64,000 nucleotides of DNA from Diphasiastrum complanatum (taxonomy: Eukaryota > Streptophyta > Lycopodiopsida > Lycopodiales > Lycopodiaceae), in the NCBI GenBank assembly GCA_029204225.1, contig CM055102.1, positions 30,045,632-30,109,631 on the forward strand, written 5' to 3'. Shown one piece after another: positions 52,789 through 64,000 of this stretch; position 1 is the stretch's first letter, and every line of letters starts with the position of its first letter. The translations under genes and the position numbers were made by a program. The notes beneath the pieces were generated by a model. It saw only the letters and a program-made list of their open reading frames with translations, was not told the origin of the DNA and did not search any database.

Positions 52789-53224
52789 CCAATACTATGG
52801 GTAGCTTAAGAGTTAGACTCCAAAAATCAAAGTTATACTCTTGTGTTGAACTCTTCTGACGTATCTTCGTCCATCTTTTAAAGTTGTCATCATCCTAGAA
52901 TGGTCTTCTGAAAGTCTCAATACAAGCATTCTTAAATAATGGCCAATTAGTTCGTGCGTTACATTCCTCTATTGATAGCCTATTCTCCCTCCGCTTCCAC
53001 CACTCGTAAGCTGCTTCTTCAAAGTGGATTTGATTTGTTCAAATTTATTGGTTATTGATCAAATAGAAATGATTTATAAAGTGAATGATCTTGATGTGAT
53101 GAAACTGGTCAGTTCTTTAAGGTGAATGTACCCTTTGTGAAGAATTGCCAAAAACTGGCAAATCTAGCTTGATCAAAAACCATTCAACTTCCATCTATTG
53201 ATAAAATACAATCTGAAATTGTAT

Positions 53225-54250
53225 GTTACAGCCTTGCATTTGATGGATAACCAAGTTCAATCAGCATTGATGATTGGTTGACTAAATTGAAAGCTTATTT
53301 CTGTTATCGCCATTATTCTGAAGAGGATAAAATTTATTTTGCTTCATTGTGCTTTCAAGGACAAGTTCGAGCATGGTGGGATACTCAAGCACATCCAATC
53401 AGAAAGCTTTGGAGTATATTCAAAATTGCAGCATTGATAGTTTTATAATATTCTACATGAAATCACTTGAATTGTTCAAGCAAACTGGATCTGTACATCA
53501 ATTCAATCAACAATTTTTGGCATTGGTTCCAAAGACAAGATTTGAGTATAAAAAATGTTTGGACCACTCTTTAAATTCTCTTCAAACGCCTATCAGAAAT
53601 GTGCTTCAACCAACTCTTTCCAAATCCATTTATGCCACTAGTTTTATGGAGTTATGCGGTATGATGGATCGTGGGCACTTGCTCTAGAGCACTTATCTGC
53701 AAACCATATCAATGAATGGTGGAAAGTCACTGCTCAACGGAAACCTTGTTGTTACAACCAACGGCTGTTTGAATACGTTAGTCCTACCTTTGATGGAAGC
53801 ATCCACTCCATTAATGTAGACAATTGGCTAGAAGAATTGGAATATAACCTCTACTATAGTGGAGGTATTGGTGACAGTAGTATGGTTTTCTTTGCGTCAT
53901 CGAGTTTCCAAGGACATGTTCAGTCATGGTGGAACATCGTTCACGACTTTCTTCCTGAGAATTGGTTAAATTTCAAAATAGTTTGTAGACAGATCTTCAA
54001 TCGATCTGACTTCATCCAATGCTGTTCTTTGAACCAGATAACTACAGTTGTTGAGTACAATTGAGAATTCCAACAAATGGTCCTAGTATTTGATTATGGA
54101 TAAGTATATCTTGGACAATGTTATATATATGGCTTACAACCTCAATATCGGAGCATTGTAGAGAACTATCTACAAACTACTTCTCTCCAGCCTAAGTTTC
54201 GATTAAGGAAAACTATGGAATATGCTTTAAAGTATGAGCACTTAGAATTT
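53225..54250 (+). pseudogene. Two partial gypsy gag copies in tandem (+ strand)
   Basis: The first copy reads ISIDDWLTKLKAYFCYRHYS, then GQVRAWWDTQAHP and LELFKQTGSVHQFNQQFLAL. The second reads SINVDNWLEELEYNLYYSGG, FQGHVQSWWNIVHDFLPENW, CYIYGLQPQYRSIVENYLQT and TMEYALKYEHLEF. Both carry the gag AWW/SWW core motif. Stops are present. The second matches the inverted fragment at 50.4-50.7 kb. Confidence 0.75.
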
Positions 54251-54545
54251 GCTTCGAACAGGAGCACAGATCATGCTACACACGGTAACACAGATAGAAA
54301 ACACTCTCCGCAGCAAGCTTGCATAGCAACTGTATTTCTCAAAATGAAATTACATTGTACATATAGTTGTTCACTCAGGCAACCCATGCATGACCCAGGT
54401 TGCCGTTGGAGGGACGCATGTCCAGTCGACTTGCCTCATGGCGAGGCCAACTGATCCTTATCAACTGATAGGACCCACAATACAGTAGCACAGTGATTCT
54501 ACTTTAGTTCTAACTCTCTCCCTTAAAGTAGAGTCTACTTTTTAT
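54251..54545. other. Short noncoding stretch, possible copia 3' end
   Basis: On the minus strand, after the copia stop near 54,550, the purine run aagggagagag (about 54,517-54,527) could be a PPT, but no LTR boundary was recognised. Confidence 0.3.
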
Positions 54546-54549
54546 AAAG

Positions 54550-57112
54550 TCATATACATAGCTTTAAAGTCAAAAAAACTTTAAGTACAGAAAGCTTTGA
54601 TCTAAACTTATCAAACTTTTCTCCAACAAGTGGCTTAGTGAAAATATCAGCAAGTTGCTCTTCTGTACTATAGTGAAAAACATGAATTTCACAACTCAAC
54701 AGCCTCTCACATATAAAGTGATACTGAATCTCAATGTGTTTAGTTCTTGCATGGAACACTGGATTCTTTGCTAGCTGAATGCCACTCTGACTATCGCTAT
54801 GTAAGTTGTGGGATTTTTCTGCTTCATGCCAACTTCTTCCAAGATTTGTCTCAACCACATAGCTTCCTGTGCTGCTCTACACATTGCGTTATACTCTGCT
54901 TCTTTGGTGGAAAGAGCAATTGTACTCTGCTTCTCACTAGACCAGAAAAAGCAACTACCACAAAGCTGGAATACATACCCTGTGGTGGATCTACGATCAT
55001 CATAGTCACCTCCCCAATCCACATCCACATAGCCACACAACTCAGGTAAACCCTCATGCTTCCTATAAATCAAGCCATAATCTGAAGTGTCTTTCACATA
55101 ACACAAAATGTGTTTAGTTGCCTTCTAATGTGTTTTCGTAGGTGCTGCCATAAACTGACTTACAATGCCAACAACATAGCATATATCTGGTCTAGTTGTG
55201 ATAAGGTAAATCAAGCTCCCTACTAACTGCCTATATAGCGTAGCGTCAAATGACTGTGACTTATCAAGCTTAGAAAGCTTTTTACCTGGTTCAATAGGAG
55301 TATTCACTGGTTTGCAATCCTGCAACCTAAACCTGTGTAGCAACTCTTTGGCATACTTTACGTGTGTTGAACCCACTTCGTGTCCTTTTTGCCACACCTC
55401 TACTCCAAGGCAATAATGCATCAGGCTGAGATCTGTCATCTCGAATTGTTCCATGAAGTCTTTCTTGATCATGTCTATCATCTCTTGATTATTTCCCACA
55501 ATAATCAAGTCATCAACATAAAGAGAAATCAAAGCAACCATACCATCAAAGCATAAGACATATAGATTTGGATCAGAATGTGTTCTCACCATCCCCTTTG
55601 AACGAAAGTAGGCATCAATCCTGCTATACCACGCACGTGGTGCCTGTTTAAGACCATAAAGCGCTTTCTTCAAGCGACATACTTTATTTTCCTGTCCCTT
55701 TGCTACAAAGCCTTCAGGTTGATCCATGAACACTTCTTCTTCTAACTCACCATTTAGAAAAGTAGATTTCACATCCATCTGATGCAAAGGCCAACCAAAA
55801 TGTGAAGCTAAAGCAACAAGTAGGCATAGAGTATTCCACTTACATACTGGCGCAAAGGTCTCCTCATAGTCAATGCCTTTACTTTGAGCATACCCTGTGA
55901 TCACCAATCTTGCCTTGTGCTTTGCTATACTTCCATCTGCATGGTACTTAGTCCTGTATACCCATTTGCAACCAATGGGTTTCCTACCAACCAGTGGTTC
56001 TACTAAGTCCCATGTGCTATGCTTAGCAATTGACTCCATCTCCTCTCCCATGGCCTTGACCCAAATGTCATCATCCTTCACTTCACCATAAGTCGAAGGT
56101 TCTTTGCTTTGAATAATGCTAGATAAGAGAGCATAATTTGCTTCATACCTTTTAGGTTGTGTCTTCTCTCTTGTTGATCTTCGTAGCTCTCCCTGGCTAG
56201 ATGATCCTGGAAAGTCATCCATGTCGTGGCTCTCCAACAATCTCTCAAACCACTTAGGGAGCTTCCTATTAGGTGATCGGCTTCCTGGTGAAATGTATCC
56301 CACGGTACATCCTTTTTCTTGCGTTTGTTACCTGCGACTTCAATCCTTCTTGCACCAAAAGGTTTGTCTCTACCTCTCCAACTTGTCTCTTGAGGTTGAG
56401 TAGTAGTATCTTGAGATGTATCCTCGTATTCATCACTTGGAAGGTCAATGAATGGATCATCATCAGGAGGTATCCTTACTATACCATCTTTCCCACTGGA
56501 TGTATCTATCTTCTCAGCATCCTCGTCTTCATAAGTCTTGGATTCATCAAAGATAACATCACGGCCTACATGGATTTTGTTTTCCACTGGATCAAAACAT
56601 CTATAGCCCTTCACATGATCATCATATCCTAGAAATATACACTTGACAGCTTTTACATCAAGTTTATGTCTCTCTTCCTTAGGAATGTGTACAAGGCCTT
56701 ACATCCAAAGATTTGCAAGTGGTTCACCTTTGGCTTCTTCTTTGTGAATGCTTCCTCAGGTGTTATCTCTGGTATGGCAATGGTAGTACTTCTATTTTGA
56801 AGATAGACTGTCGTACTGCATGCTCCTAACCAAAAATATTTTGTTAGTTTCATCTCAACTAGCATAAATCTGGCACTTTCCTCAATCGTACGATTCTTGC
56901 GCTCAGCTACACCATTGAGAGTAGGAGTATGAGCTTGCGTAAATTGTCTTTTGATCCCACATTGATCACAAAGATCATTGAAGTCATTAGACTTGTACTC
57001 ACCTCCACTATCTGATCTTCGGACTTTGATCTTCCTACATGTCTGATTTTTGACCAATGCTTTGAAGCTCTTGAAATTTTCAAATGCATCCAATTTCTTC
57101 TTCAAGAAGTAG
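54550..57112 (-). pseudogene. Ty1/copia integrase, RT and RNase H, nearly intact
   Basis: Read on the minus strand: integrase (KKKLDAFENFKSFKALV, RSDSGGEYKSNDFNDL, THTPTLNGVAERK-like QAHTPTLNGVAERK, FGCKALYTF, GRDVIFDESKTY). A 392-codon RT ORF (56303-55125) follows with PIGCKWVYRTKYHADGS, ITGYAQSKGIDYEETFAPV, LYGLKQAPRAWYSRIDAYF, the catalytic LISLYVDDLIIVG and LVGSLIYLITTRPDICYV. One in-frame stop near 55,124 is followed by RNase H (GYVDVDWGGDYDDRRSTTGY, STKEAEYNAMCRAAQEAMW), a frameshift, then HSDSQSGIQLAKNPVFHARTK. It is the best-preserved copia here. Gag and protease are missing where it joins another copia at about 57,112. Confidence 0.92.
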
Positions 57113-57870
57113 ATGTCGAGTAGCCTCGCAGGATGAGTGGGTTGATAACATGTCCATCATGACATAAAATGTGATCTAAACTTTCTTGAATATATTTTAT
57201 CACTCTATTTAATGCTTTCCAATGAGAGATCCTAGGATTAAACATGAATTGACTTAACGTGCTAATAGTGTATGCTAGATCTGGTCTAGTGCATAGCATG
57301 GCATACATCAAAGATCCGATCAATGAATGAAAAGGGTACTTCGCTAAGTCGAGTACTTCACTTTTGGTGTCTGCACAAGAAGGTTTAGTCAATAAAATAC
57401 TTGGATCCATTGGTGTATCAATTGGTTTGCAATCAGACATATGAAACTTTTTAGAACAATTTCTAGATATTTCTGCTAGCTAAGATAGATCTTCTTTTAA
57501 AGTCTATTTCTAGTAATGTGAATTCCTAATAAAGAATGAATAGTGCCTAGATCAGTCATGTCAAATTTCTTTGACAGATCAATCTTAGTAGTGTGTAGTA
57601 GGATTGTGTCGTTAGACAAAATAAATGTATCATCTACGTAAAGAACTATGTGAACTGAACTGGCACCTATATGCTTGGAATAAATATTGCAGTCAGCTGA
57701 ATTGCTAACAAAACCCAATTGAATAAGATAAGAGTTGATTCTTTCGAACCAAGCCCTTGCGGCCTATCCATTTGATGATGCATCTCGAGGTCTTTTGCGG
57801 CTGCTAACGCAATCAGAGTCTTGATTGACTGCATTTGGACAATAGGACTAAAAATATCTTGATGATCCAC
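57102..57870 (-). pseudogene. Second copia RT/RNase H fragment, fused upstream
   Basis: Read on the minus strand: MDHQDIFSPIVQMQSIKTLI, VHIVLYVDDTFILSNDTI (YVDD), FDMTDLGTIHSLLGIHI, then MSDCKPIDTPMDPSILL, YPFHSLIGSLMYAMLCTRPD and WKALNRVIKYI, ending LILRGYS where RNase H should read YSDADW. At that point it runs into the integrase of the other copia. Frameshifts are present. Confidence 0.85.
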
Positions 57871-57879
57871 TCCTTGGAC

Positions 57880-58695
57880 TTGAGTGAATCCTACAGAAGA
57901 GCTAGCAACATACCAAGAAGCTATCCAGAGTCTAGAGGGAGAATTCTGGAAGTAGACAATGTCAGAGGAGATCGAGTCGATGAGGCAAAACGAGGCATGG
58001 ACATTAGAGTCACTGCCAGAAAACAGAAAAATAGTCGACTAAAAGTGGGTGTACAAGACAAAGCTAAAATCAGATGGCACTATTGGCTGCTACAAGGCAA
58101 GGCTTGTCGCAAAGGGCTACACGCAAAGATATGGTGTCAACTATTTCGACACATATTCGCCCATGGTGAAGATGACAAGCATAAGGCTACTCCTTGCATA
58201 CGCCACACAATAAATCTGGAAATTCAACTAGATTGACGTGAAAACAGCCTTTCTCCACGGAGATCTAGAGGAGGAAATCTTCATGAAGCAACCTGAAGGC
58301 TATGAAGACCCCGGCAACAGATAATATGTTTGTCGATTGCAGAGATGCATCTACGGTCTAAAACAGACATCACGAGCTTGGTACAAAAAGCACTTCTGAA
58401 GTCTCTAGACTTCAACCCTACTCAACCAGACTGGAATGTCTACATCAAAAGATTAGGAAAGGATTTTGTGATACTGACCATTTTCGTGGATGATTCACTG
58501 ATGATAGGAAATTCCTTGATGCTGATCAAAGACAAGAGAAACATCATGCCGACTTCCTATGCTAAGGAAGGTTGTTACTTAGGACCCGAACACAACCCAT
58601 GCTCTGTCAAGTGCTATTATTGTGGCAGGAAGGGGCATTTTGCCTTGAAGTGCTACAAGATGAAAAGTGATGTAGAAAAGCAAGAAGAGAAGTGA
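57880..58695 (+). pseudogene. Ty1/copia RT fused to a gag-type zinc knuckle
   Basis: On the + strand: ATYQEAIQSLEGEFWK, TMSEEIESMRQNEAWTLESL, KWVYKTKLKSDGTIGCYKAR, VAKGYTQRYGVNYFDTYSP, then ALLKSLDFNPTQPDWNVYIK and ILTIFVDDSLMIGN. In the same open frame (58330-58695) the RT breaks off and a CCHC knuckle follows (CYYCGRKGHFALKCYKMKSD), ending EKQEEK and stop. The knuckle belongs to gag, upstream of RT, so the order is rearranged. The RT is the same family as 33.4-34.8 kb. Confidence 0.85.
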
Positions 58696-61320
58696 GTGAG
58701 TTCAGCAACCAAGAGGGAGATTTCTTCTATGAAAAGAAGTGACTTATGGCATCCATGTCCTCTGCCTCCCCCACGATCATCTCCTAGTACTCCATAATAT
58801 CTAGGTTGAGTTTGACAATGGATGTGATGTCAAGTTTGATTGCAGAGAGAGAGAGAGATTTTGAATCATTGGAGGTCAAAATTGCTTGTAGTAGAAACCC
58901 GAGTGTCTTTTCTCTCTCTCTCTAGAATCTTTTGTATTCAACTTTTGGGTTGAGGCTAATGATGACACTTTTTTTTTCACGTGTACTTGATATGTACTTG
59001 TTAGTTGAACGCCCACACCCTTTTCAAATATATTTTCCTATCACAATACATCACTGTTGTGCATTCATTTCGTTCACTAGGTCGAGCTTTTTGTTATTTT
59101 CTTCTAGGTCGATAAATTTGCCCTCTTAGCTTTTTTTTTTTCCTTTCTCCTAGTTTGTACAATTCTTATTTATTGGTTGATGAGTTGACATTTTTGTTAA
59201 AATTGGCAAAAGCTAACTTGAACATATCTTGTGAATACCATTATGAGTAGTGCATATCATCATAAGACATGTATGGAGCATGTTCCCATGTGTGAAATAA
59301 ATGCATTTATCATTTAGATGAGTCATATAGGTTGTACATACCATTTCATATGAGATCTAGTGTAGTTTTCTAGCTATATGCCACTTGGCATCATTTTATT
59401 GGTAGGAAAAGCTATTTCACATGGATAGGAGTGATATTACACGTGCCAAGGATTGCTCACATGTGTGAAAACGTCAGTAGTAGGTGAGGTCCAACTTGTA
59501 GTAGATATTTGTGCAAGTCCCTATAAATTAGGAAAATTGCCTAAAATCAAGGGAGGTGGCTATAAGTTAGGAAACTTGGTCCATGTGCCATATTGATGAT
59601 TATTGATGGATCCTTTGATGAGTAAGCACTCTCACACGTGCCAAATCAGCTGAGTAAGCATCAGCTCTTGTGTATATATGGTGGCTCATTTGGCCATAAT
59701 TGACAAGAAAGCTAAATCTTGGTTTTGATGCATTTCTTGAGTAATCTCTCCATTTGTCTTGTGATTTTATGCTTCTAATGGTTTCTAAGCTTAGTGTACT
59801 TTATTATTTGCTGGTAGTCCGTACTCTGACAGGTCTTCACACGTGTGAAACCAGCAAGTACAAGTTTCAACTTAATGGCAATATTGCACAAAATCTCAGC
59901 TTTGTTCCTACCGCACCTACTCTTGCCTTCCACTATTGACAAAATACTTGTTTGACTAATTTTTGCATTTGTAATTTTGAGAACGTCGATATGCTGGAGC
60001 ACATGGGGTTCAAGTTCATAAGGTAAAGCAATGCAATGTGTTGATACAAAAGAAACAATGTATTGAAGTTGTTTTAAAGCCACCTATCCTTGTTGATTGG
60101 ATGCCACTAGTACTATTTTGTTGTGTGCATAAAATCATATGTGATGTTCATGCTACATGGGATCACTTTGGGCCTTGTGTTTATGTAGCTACTTGCTCTA
60201 TACCCATAAAAGTTGTGTATTAGCTTGCTATACATATTTGATAGTCAATAAGATGGCCTCCTTGCATGATATGTCCTCCCTTCTATGGGCTTTGCTTGTG
60301 CTAATAACTAATAGGCCGCATTAGAGAATTGTGCTTTCAACACAATATCAAGGTTGAGCTTGACATGAAAATTTGTTAAGCGATGTTGCTATGTTTTTGA
60401 TAAATACAATTTATTCATTGCTTGTTTCGACTTTTCCCTCAATTCCTTTTTCTACCAGTGGGTTAGTGAGGTAAAATCATCAAAAGTTCTTATCTCAATC
60501 AAAGCTTTATAATGACTTTTTCTAATATGCTTGAAGTAAACAATAAGTGCACACCCAACAAAATGCAGCAAGAACCAATGAACTCAACCTTTCTATATGT
60601 TTGAGAAACAATACAAGTTTTTATATTATAACAAAAGTCATTCTTATGGTGACATGGAGCTCCTTGCTTAAAATCAATCTCGATACATGATTCTTGTGTA
60701 ATGATAAGATGTATAGATCTCCAATTTTTTTTTCTTTTGAGCAATCTGTTGATAGAGGCAAGTTACTTTTTGAAATTAATGGGTTTCTTAAGCAATTTTC
60801 TTTGGATCATTCTTCCAAATACATAACATACCAATTTATCAGTAGGCCTATTAAGAACTTCACATACTACTACTAATGCAACAGCAAAGCAAGTGTCTAC
60901 AAGAAAATCAGTCGAGATAATGCATAACTTGTTATATTAAGCTTGTTCACTCACTCAAATAAAGCAAAGAATTCATCAGCTAAAATTACTAAAATTTAAA
61001 GTTCTTTGTTAAAACTGTAAGTATAAAAAACTTAAAAAGACACCAATTTCGGCATATGTGCATGGTGCTCACACCCAAAAACATGCTATCAGCAACATGA
61101 CAGACATCTTTTCGGAATCTCCAGCTTACCATTGCGAAGTGCTATTTACTATCTATACTAACACCAATCATGCATTTAAGCATTGCTGATTTTTATCTTG
61201 TGAGAGTCGCTGCACATTCCTCAATCAATAATTCTATGATGGATTAAAGAAAATGATGAAAAAACAAAGGTTCATTAGAAAACAATTACACAAAGAAGAC
61301 GCAGGCATTGTTAATTGTGC
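58696..61320. other. No recognised gene
   Basis: The stretch is AT-rich with short GA/CT runs near 58,845 and 58,915. Small open frames on both strands have no motif. It may be intergenic, or intron/UTR of a gene extending past the window. Confidence 0.45.
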
Positions 61321-61333
61321 AAATGCATACATC

Positions 61334-61338
61334 AGAGA

Positions 61339-61410
<72 letters not shown>
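61334..61410. repeat. (GA)n microsatellite
   Basis: The run is pure GA from 61345 to 61410 (66 bases), with an interrupted GA stretch just before it. Confidence 0.95.
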
Positions 61411-61413
<3 letters not shown>

Positions 61414-62890
61414 ATTCACAATTTTGTTGTGTACATATTAGCTTCATATGTTAGCCCTCCAGAGCCCACTAACGTACAGGCTTGAATTCATATCCCCCGT
61501 ACATGGAGCTTTACATACAATACATCGTGATATGAAAAACCTCACAAACTTGATATGTGGCCATATTGGTATACTTAATAGATATAGTAGGCCAACTAAA
61601 ATTCTGACACTTTTTGATGGCTTATGAAGTTCGAAAAAGAATTTGGCAAATGGGAAGAATCATGACAGTATTGACAGCCACCATTAGGTTGTACCATCAT
61701 GTCTGACAGAGTAAGAGTTACATCGAGTAATAAGCCTAACTCCCCACATTGATGGAGACACTTTCAATAAGACATTAGAAAGCCCATGATCAGTCCATTG
61801 TCCAAAAGAATAACCTAATTAAGTGATTTGTGATAACATGTACATTTTGTATGAGCCAATTCTTGACCTTTCCAATCTTGCCGTGCACTTCTGCGAGCCA
61901 TTCTTAAGGAAGCTAAACCACAATAGTGCACGGAACAGCAGACAGGGCTTGAAATGTGTTAGATCATGTTTCCCAGCTGCAATGACCAAAAAGCTATCGC
62001 CAAGAGCCAAGTCTGATAGAAGATGCTTAATATTGTGGCAGAAAAGCTATGTCCTTGACCGAGTCTCCTCAAATCCTTCCTTCAGAAAGAACCAAGGCCC
62101 ACTAGCAGTTCCTAATCTGTAGAAATGCAGACACTTCATTCTCCAGAAGGGTACAGATGCATATTTTTAGGAAGTACAACTTACAAAAGCTCTAACTCAT
62201 GTACACCAATACCCAGAGAGCCACACTTTTAGAAAGGAAGGCAAACAAAAACGTTGAGTCCAGTGCTGAAAGATAATCATTAGGGATCAGCTAGCCTCTT
62301 GTGAGCCCATATCTAAGGACTCTCAAATCCCATGACTTCATCACGGCTGTAACACCAAAGGTTATTCCTTACTGTTATTGGTCGTTCGACACTTAGTTAT
62401 TCGTATTCTGATGTTGGTTCCGTATTTATCTGTCAAAAGGCCAGAGATTTGTCAGATCATGGTATTCCTCCAGGGCCTTGCCAAAATCTGGCACTACTGG
62501 AATGCCCGATGATGAAGAGCCCGAGGGGTATCTGGCCGTGTGGATTGCTCTTGGGCTGTTGTGTCGAGAGAAGGCCATTTGTCATAGACATCTGGGGGAT
62601 CGGCTCCATCAGGGTATGTCGTATATGTGTGTTGTGGCGACCCACATCCTGGATCTGCGATGATTATTTTGCCCCCTTGAATGTCTTTATTTAATCCATG
62701 GATTGCTTAGATGGACTATTTATTTACTCCATGGATTGCTTAGAGCTGTCGAAAGACTGTACCTAGAACAGTGAAAGGACTGGTGGTTCCAAGTAGATGA
62801 ATGTGTGTAGTTGGTGGACCACTTGGATTTTTCAAAGGGCTGACTAGTCATGCATGACTAGTGGCAATGTTTCCTTATTCAGCATGACGG
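61411..62890. other. No recognised gene
   Basis: Open frames at 61823-62122 (+), 61819-62010 (-) and 62449-62694 (+) have more balanced base composition than the intergenic sequence to the left, but I recognise no domain or splice pattern. Confidence 0.4.
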
Positions 62891-62900
62891 CAACTTAGAC

Positions 62901-63053
62901 GCCTGAGGATGAAAAACGCACAGGCAATAAATGCCAGGTGCGCATCTAACGGCCCACAGCAGGTGAGAGAGTGTCCCTGACACTCTCTCACCTGCTGTGG
63001 GCCATGGGATGCGCACAAGCCCTGTTCTGCCCGTGCGTATTTAGTGAAAGGCT
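62901..63053. mobile_element. Foldback MITE, 153 bp, with 8-bp target duplication
   Basis: The element is almost entirely one inverted repeat. The core arms 62951-62975 and 62979-63003 are perfect 25-bp complements with a 3-base loop. Outer blocks pair at 62939-62946 with 63008-63015 and, with one mismatch, at 62916-62926 with 63028-63038. It is flanked by ACTTAGAC at 62893-62900 and 63054-63061. The 8-bp duplication suggests hAT-type mobilisation. A transcript would form a long hairpin. Confidence 0.8.
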
Positions 63054-63316
63054 ACTTAGACAATGTGATGAAGTACCACAAATGATAGTGCTAGTACTTT
63101 TTGAGCTTCTGAATCAAATTGCCAAACTCTTAGTGGCTCAAACATGCTAGTAAAGGCAACAAGAGAGTAGTGTCAGTAGGTCAGACATGCTAGTGAAGGC
63201 CTCAAATGAGCAAGGAGACCAGGTAGTCTATTTAGTTACTAGGAAGTACTTGGAATTTCGAAGCAGGCAGATGCAATGGCCATTTCTGGTTGTCATGCTA
63301 TTTTAGGCATAAGTGC

Positions 63317-63489
63317 CTTTCCATGCTCACCCCCTCACCCGGGCAGAGTGAAGTAAGGCAACAGCACGGGTTGCTGAGGGTTTGCAATTTTTTCAGAAAT
63401 CAGCTCTTGGAGAGAACTGGTGGGTTCTCTCAGGTGGAAAGATGACGGAAGGTAATGCAGCGCGCGGGTGAGGGGGTGAGCATGGAAAG
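63317..63489. mobile_element. Inverted-repeat element (MITE-like)
   Basis: Perfect 25-bp inverted repeats lie at 63317-63341 (CTTTCCATGCTCACCCCCTC...) and 63465-63489, with partial pairing a few bases further out. The 123-bp interior has no ORF. No clear target duplication was found, so the superfamily is open. Confidence 0.65.
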
Positions 63490-64000
63490 AGCCCTTATTG
63501 CCCAGAAGCATAGTTGTCTGTTCCAGAATGGAACACATTCCTGAACGTCTTCCGTTCCAGAACAGACCCCGACATTTTTTTTTCACAGTAGGTACCATCT
63601 TATTTTGTTTGTTTTCGTAAAACTCAGATCGAGACTTATCTCAAAAATACTCTGTGGTGATGTAGTGAAAATACGCTGGGCCATCCTCTAAACAATGCCT
63701 GATCCTATGATAACTTGGCCCCCTCATGAGAGTTGTCTCTTAGCCGGAATAGACAACTCTCAAAACTGATTTTGTTTCGTCAAAGTGGTTCTTGGCATAG
63801 CAACGTCACAAACTTTTCCATATTATAAGCCCTAATTGTAGCTGAGGGTTGACGCATGTGCCCACACCGCTGTGCATGTTCGTGCGGGTGTGTGCACGTC
63901 CATGCATGTGTCCAAATAAGTCAGGCATGAAATTAGAATAGCCATGCATGTGGCTGAATTGGCCACTCCCGTGTCTAAGATAGTTTGATTGTATATATGG
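63490..64000. other. No recognised feature
   Basis: Noncoding sequence. A gtgcatg-rich stretch (63,850-63,950) is low-complexity only. Confidence 0.4.

Overview
The window is nuclear DNA from a land plant with large, transposon-filled introns. I cannot name the species; a fern, gymnosperm or other large-genome lineage would fit. Evidence for a plant is one plant-type uridine kinase / uracil phosphoribosyltransferase gene whose introns are packed with decayed Ty1/copia, Ty3/gypsy and LINE sequences, plus GA and GT microsatellites and small DNA transposons.

Region 1 (1-32,200) is one host gene on the + strand. Thirteen exons (1148-1239 through 31994-32200) join in frame with GT-AG introns to give the P-loop kinase domain and then the UPRT-like domain, ending at a stop at 32198-32200. 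The first exon(s) lie upstream of the window. Introns run from 342 bp to 7.6 kb and hold a deleted chromovirus with LTRs (3.2-5.0 kb), LINE pieces (0.1, 7.9 and 24.7 kb), a clean hAT-type element with an 8-bp target duplication (11.05-11.87 kb), gypsy fragments (6.1, 10.2, 12.4, 22.1 and 28.0-31.3 kb) and a copia fragment (18.2-19.3 kb).

Region 2 (32.2-40.8 kb) is nested copia debris. One copia element is split into a + strand 3' half and a - strand 5' half, with inverted repeats at the breakpoints. A second - strand RT/RNase H fragment ends at a clear PPT and LTR.

Region 3 (40.0-50.3 kb) is the most unusual part. On the - strand lies a Tat/Athila-like gypsy pol (45.7 to 43.6 kb), a repeat-rich spacer, a long unrecognised coiled-coil ORF (42.8 to 40.84 kb), a PPT and an LTR-like end. 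Upstream of pol, on the same strand, is an intact 286-codon ORF (47,235 to 46,375) with a histone H3-like N-terminus and fold followed by a Ser/Pro/Lys-rich tail. It is divergent from an unrecognised acidic + strand ORF (48,390-49,369). The roughly 1.2-kb interval between and into these two ORFs is strongly enriched in the palindrome GATATC.

Region 4 (50.3-58.7 kb) contains a gypsy element lacking RT (- strand), inverted gag copies, a nearly intact copia IN-RT-RNase H (- strand), a second copia fused to it, and a + strand copia in which the RT palm runs directly into a gag-type zinc knuckle. Region 5 (58.7-64 kb) has no recognised gene; it contains a long GA repeat and two foldback MITE-like elements.

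Except for the kinase gene, and possibly the H3-like ORF, nothing here looks like an intact functional gene. All calls come from reading the sequence and translations by eye; no database search was run.
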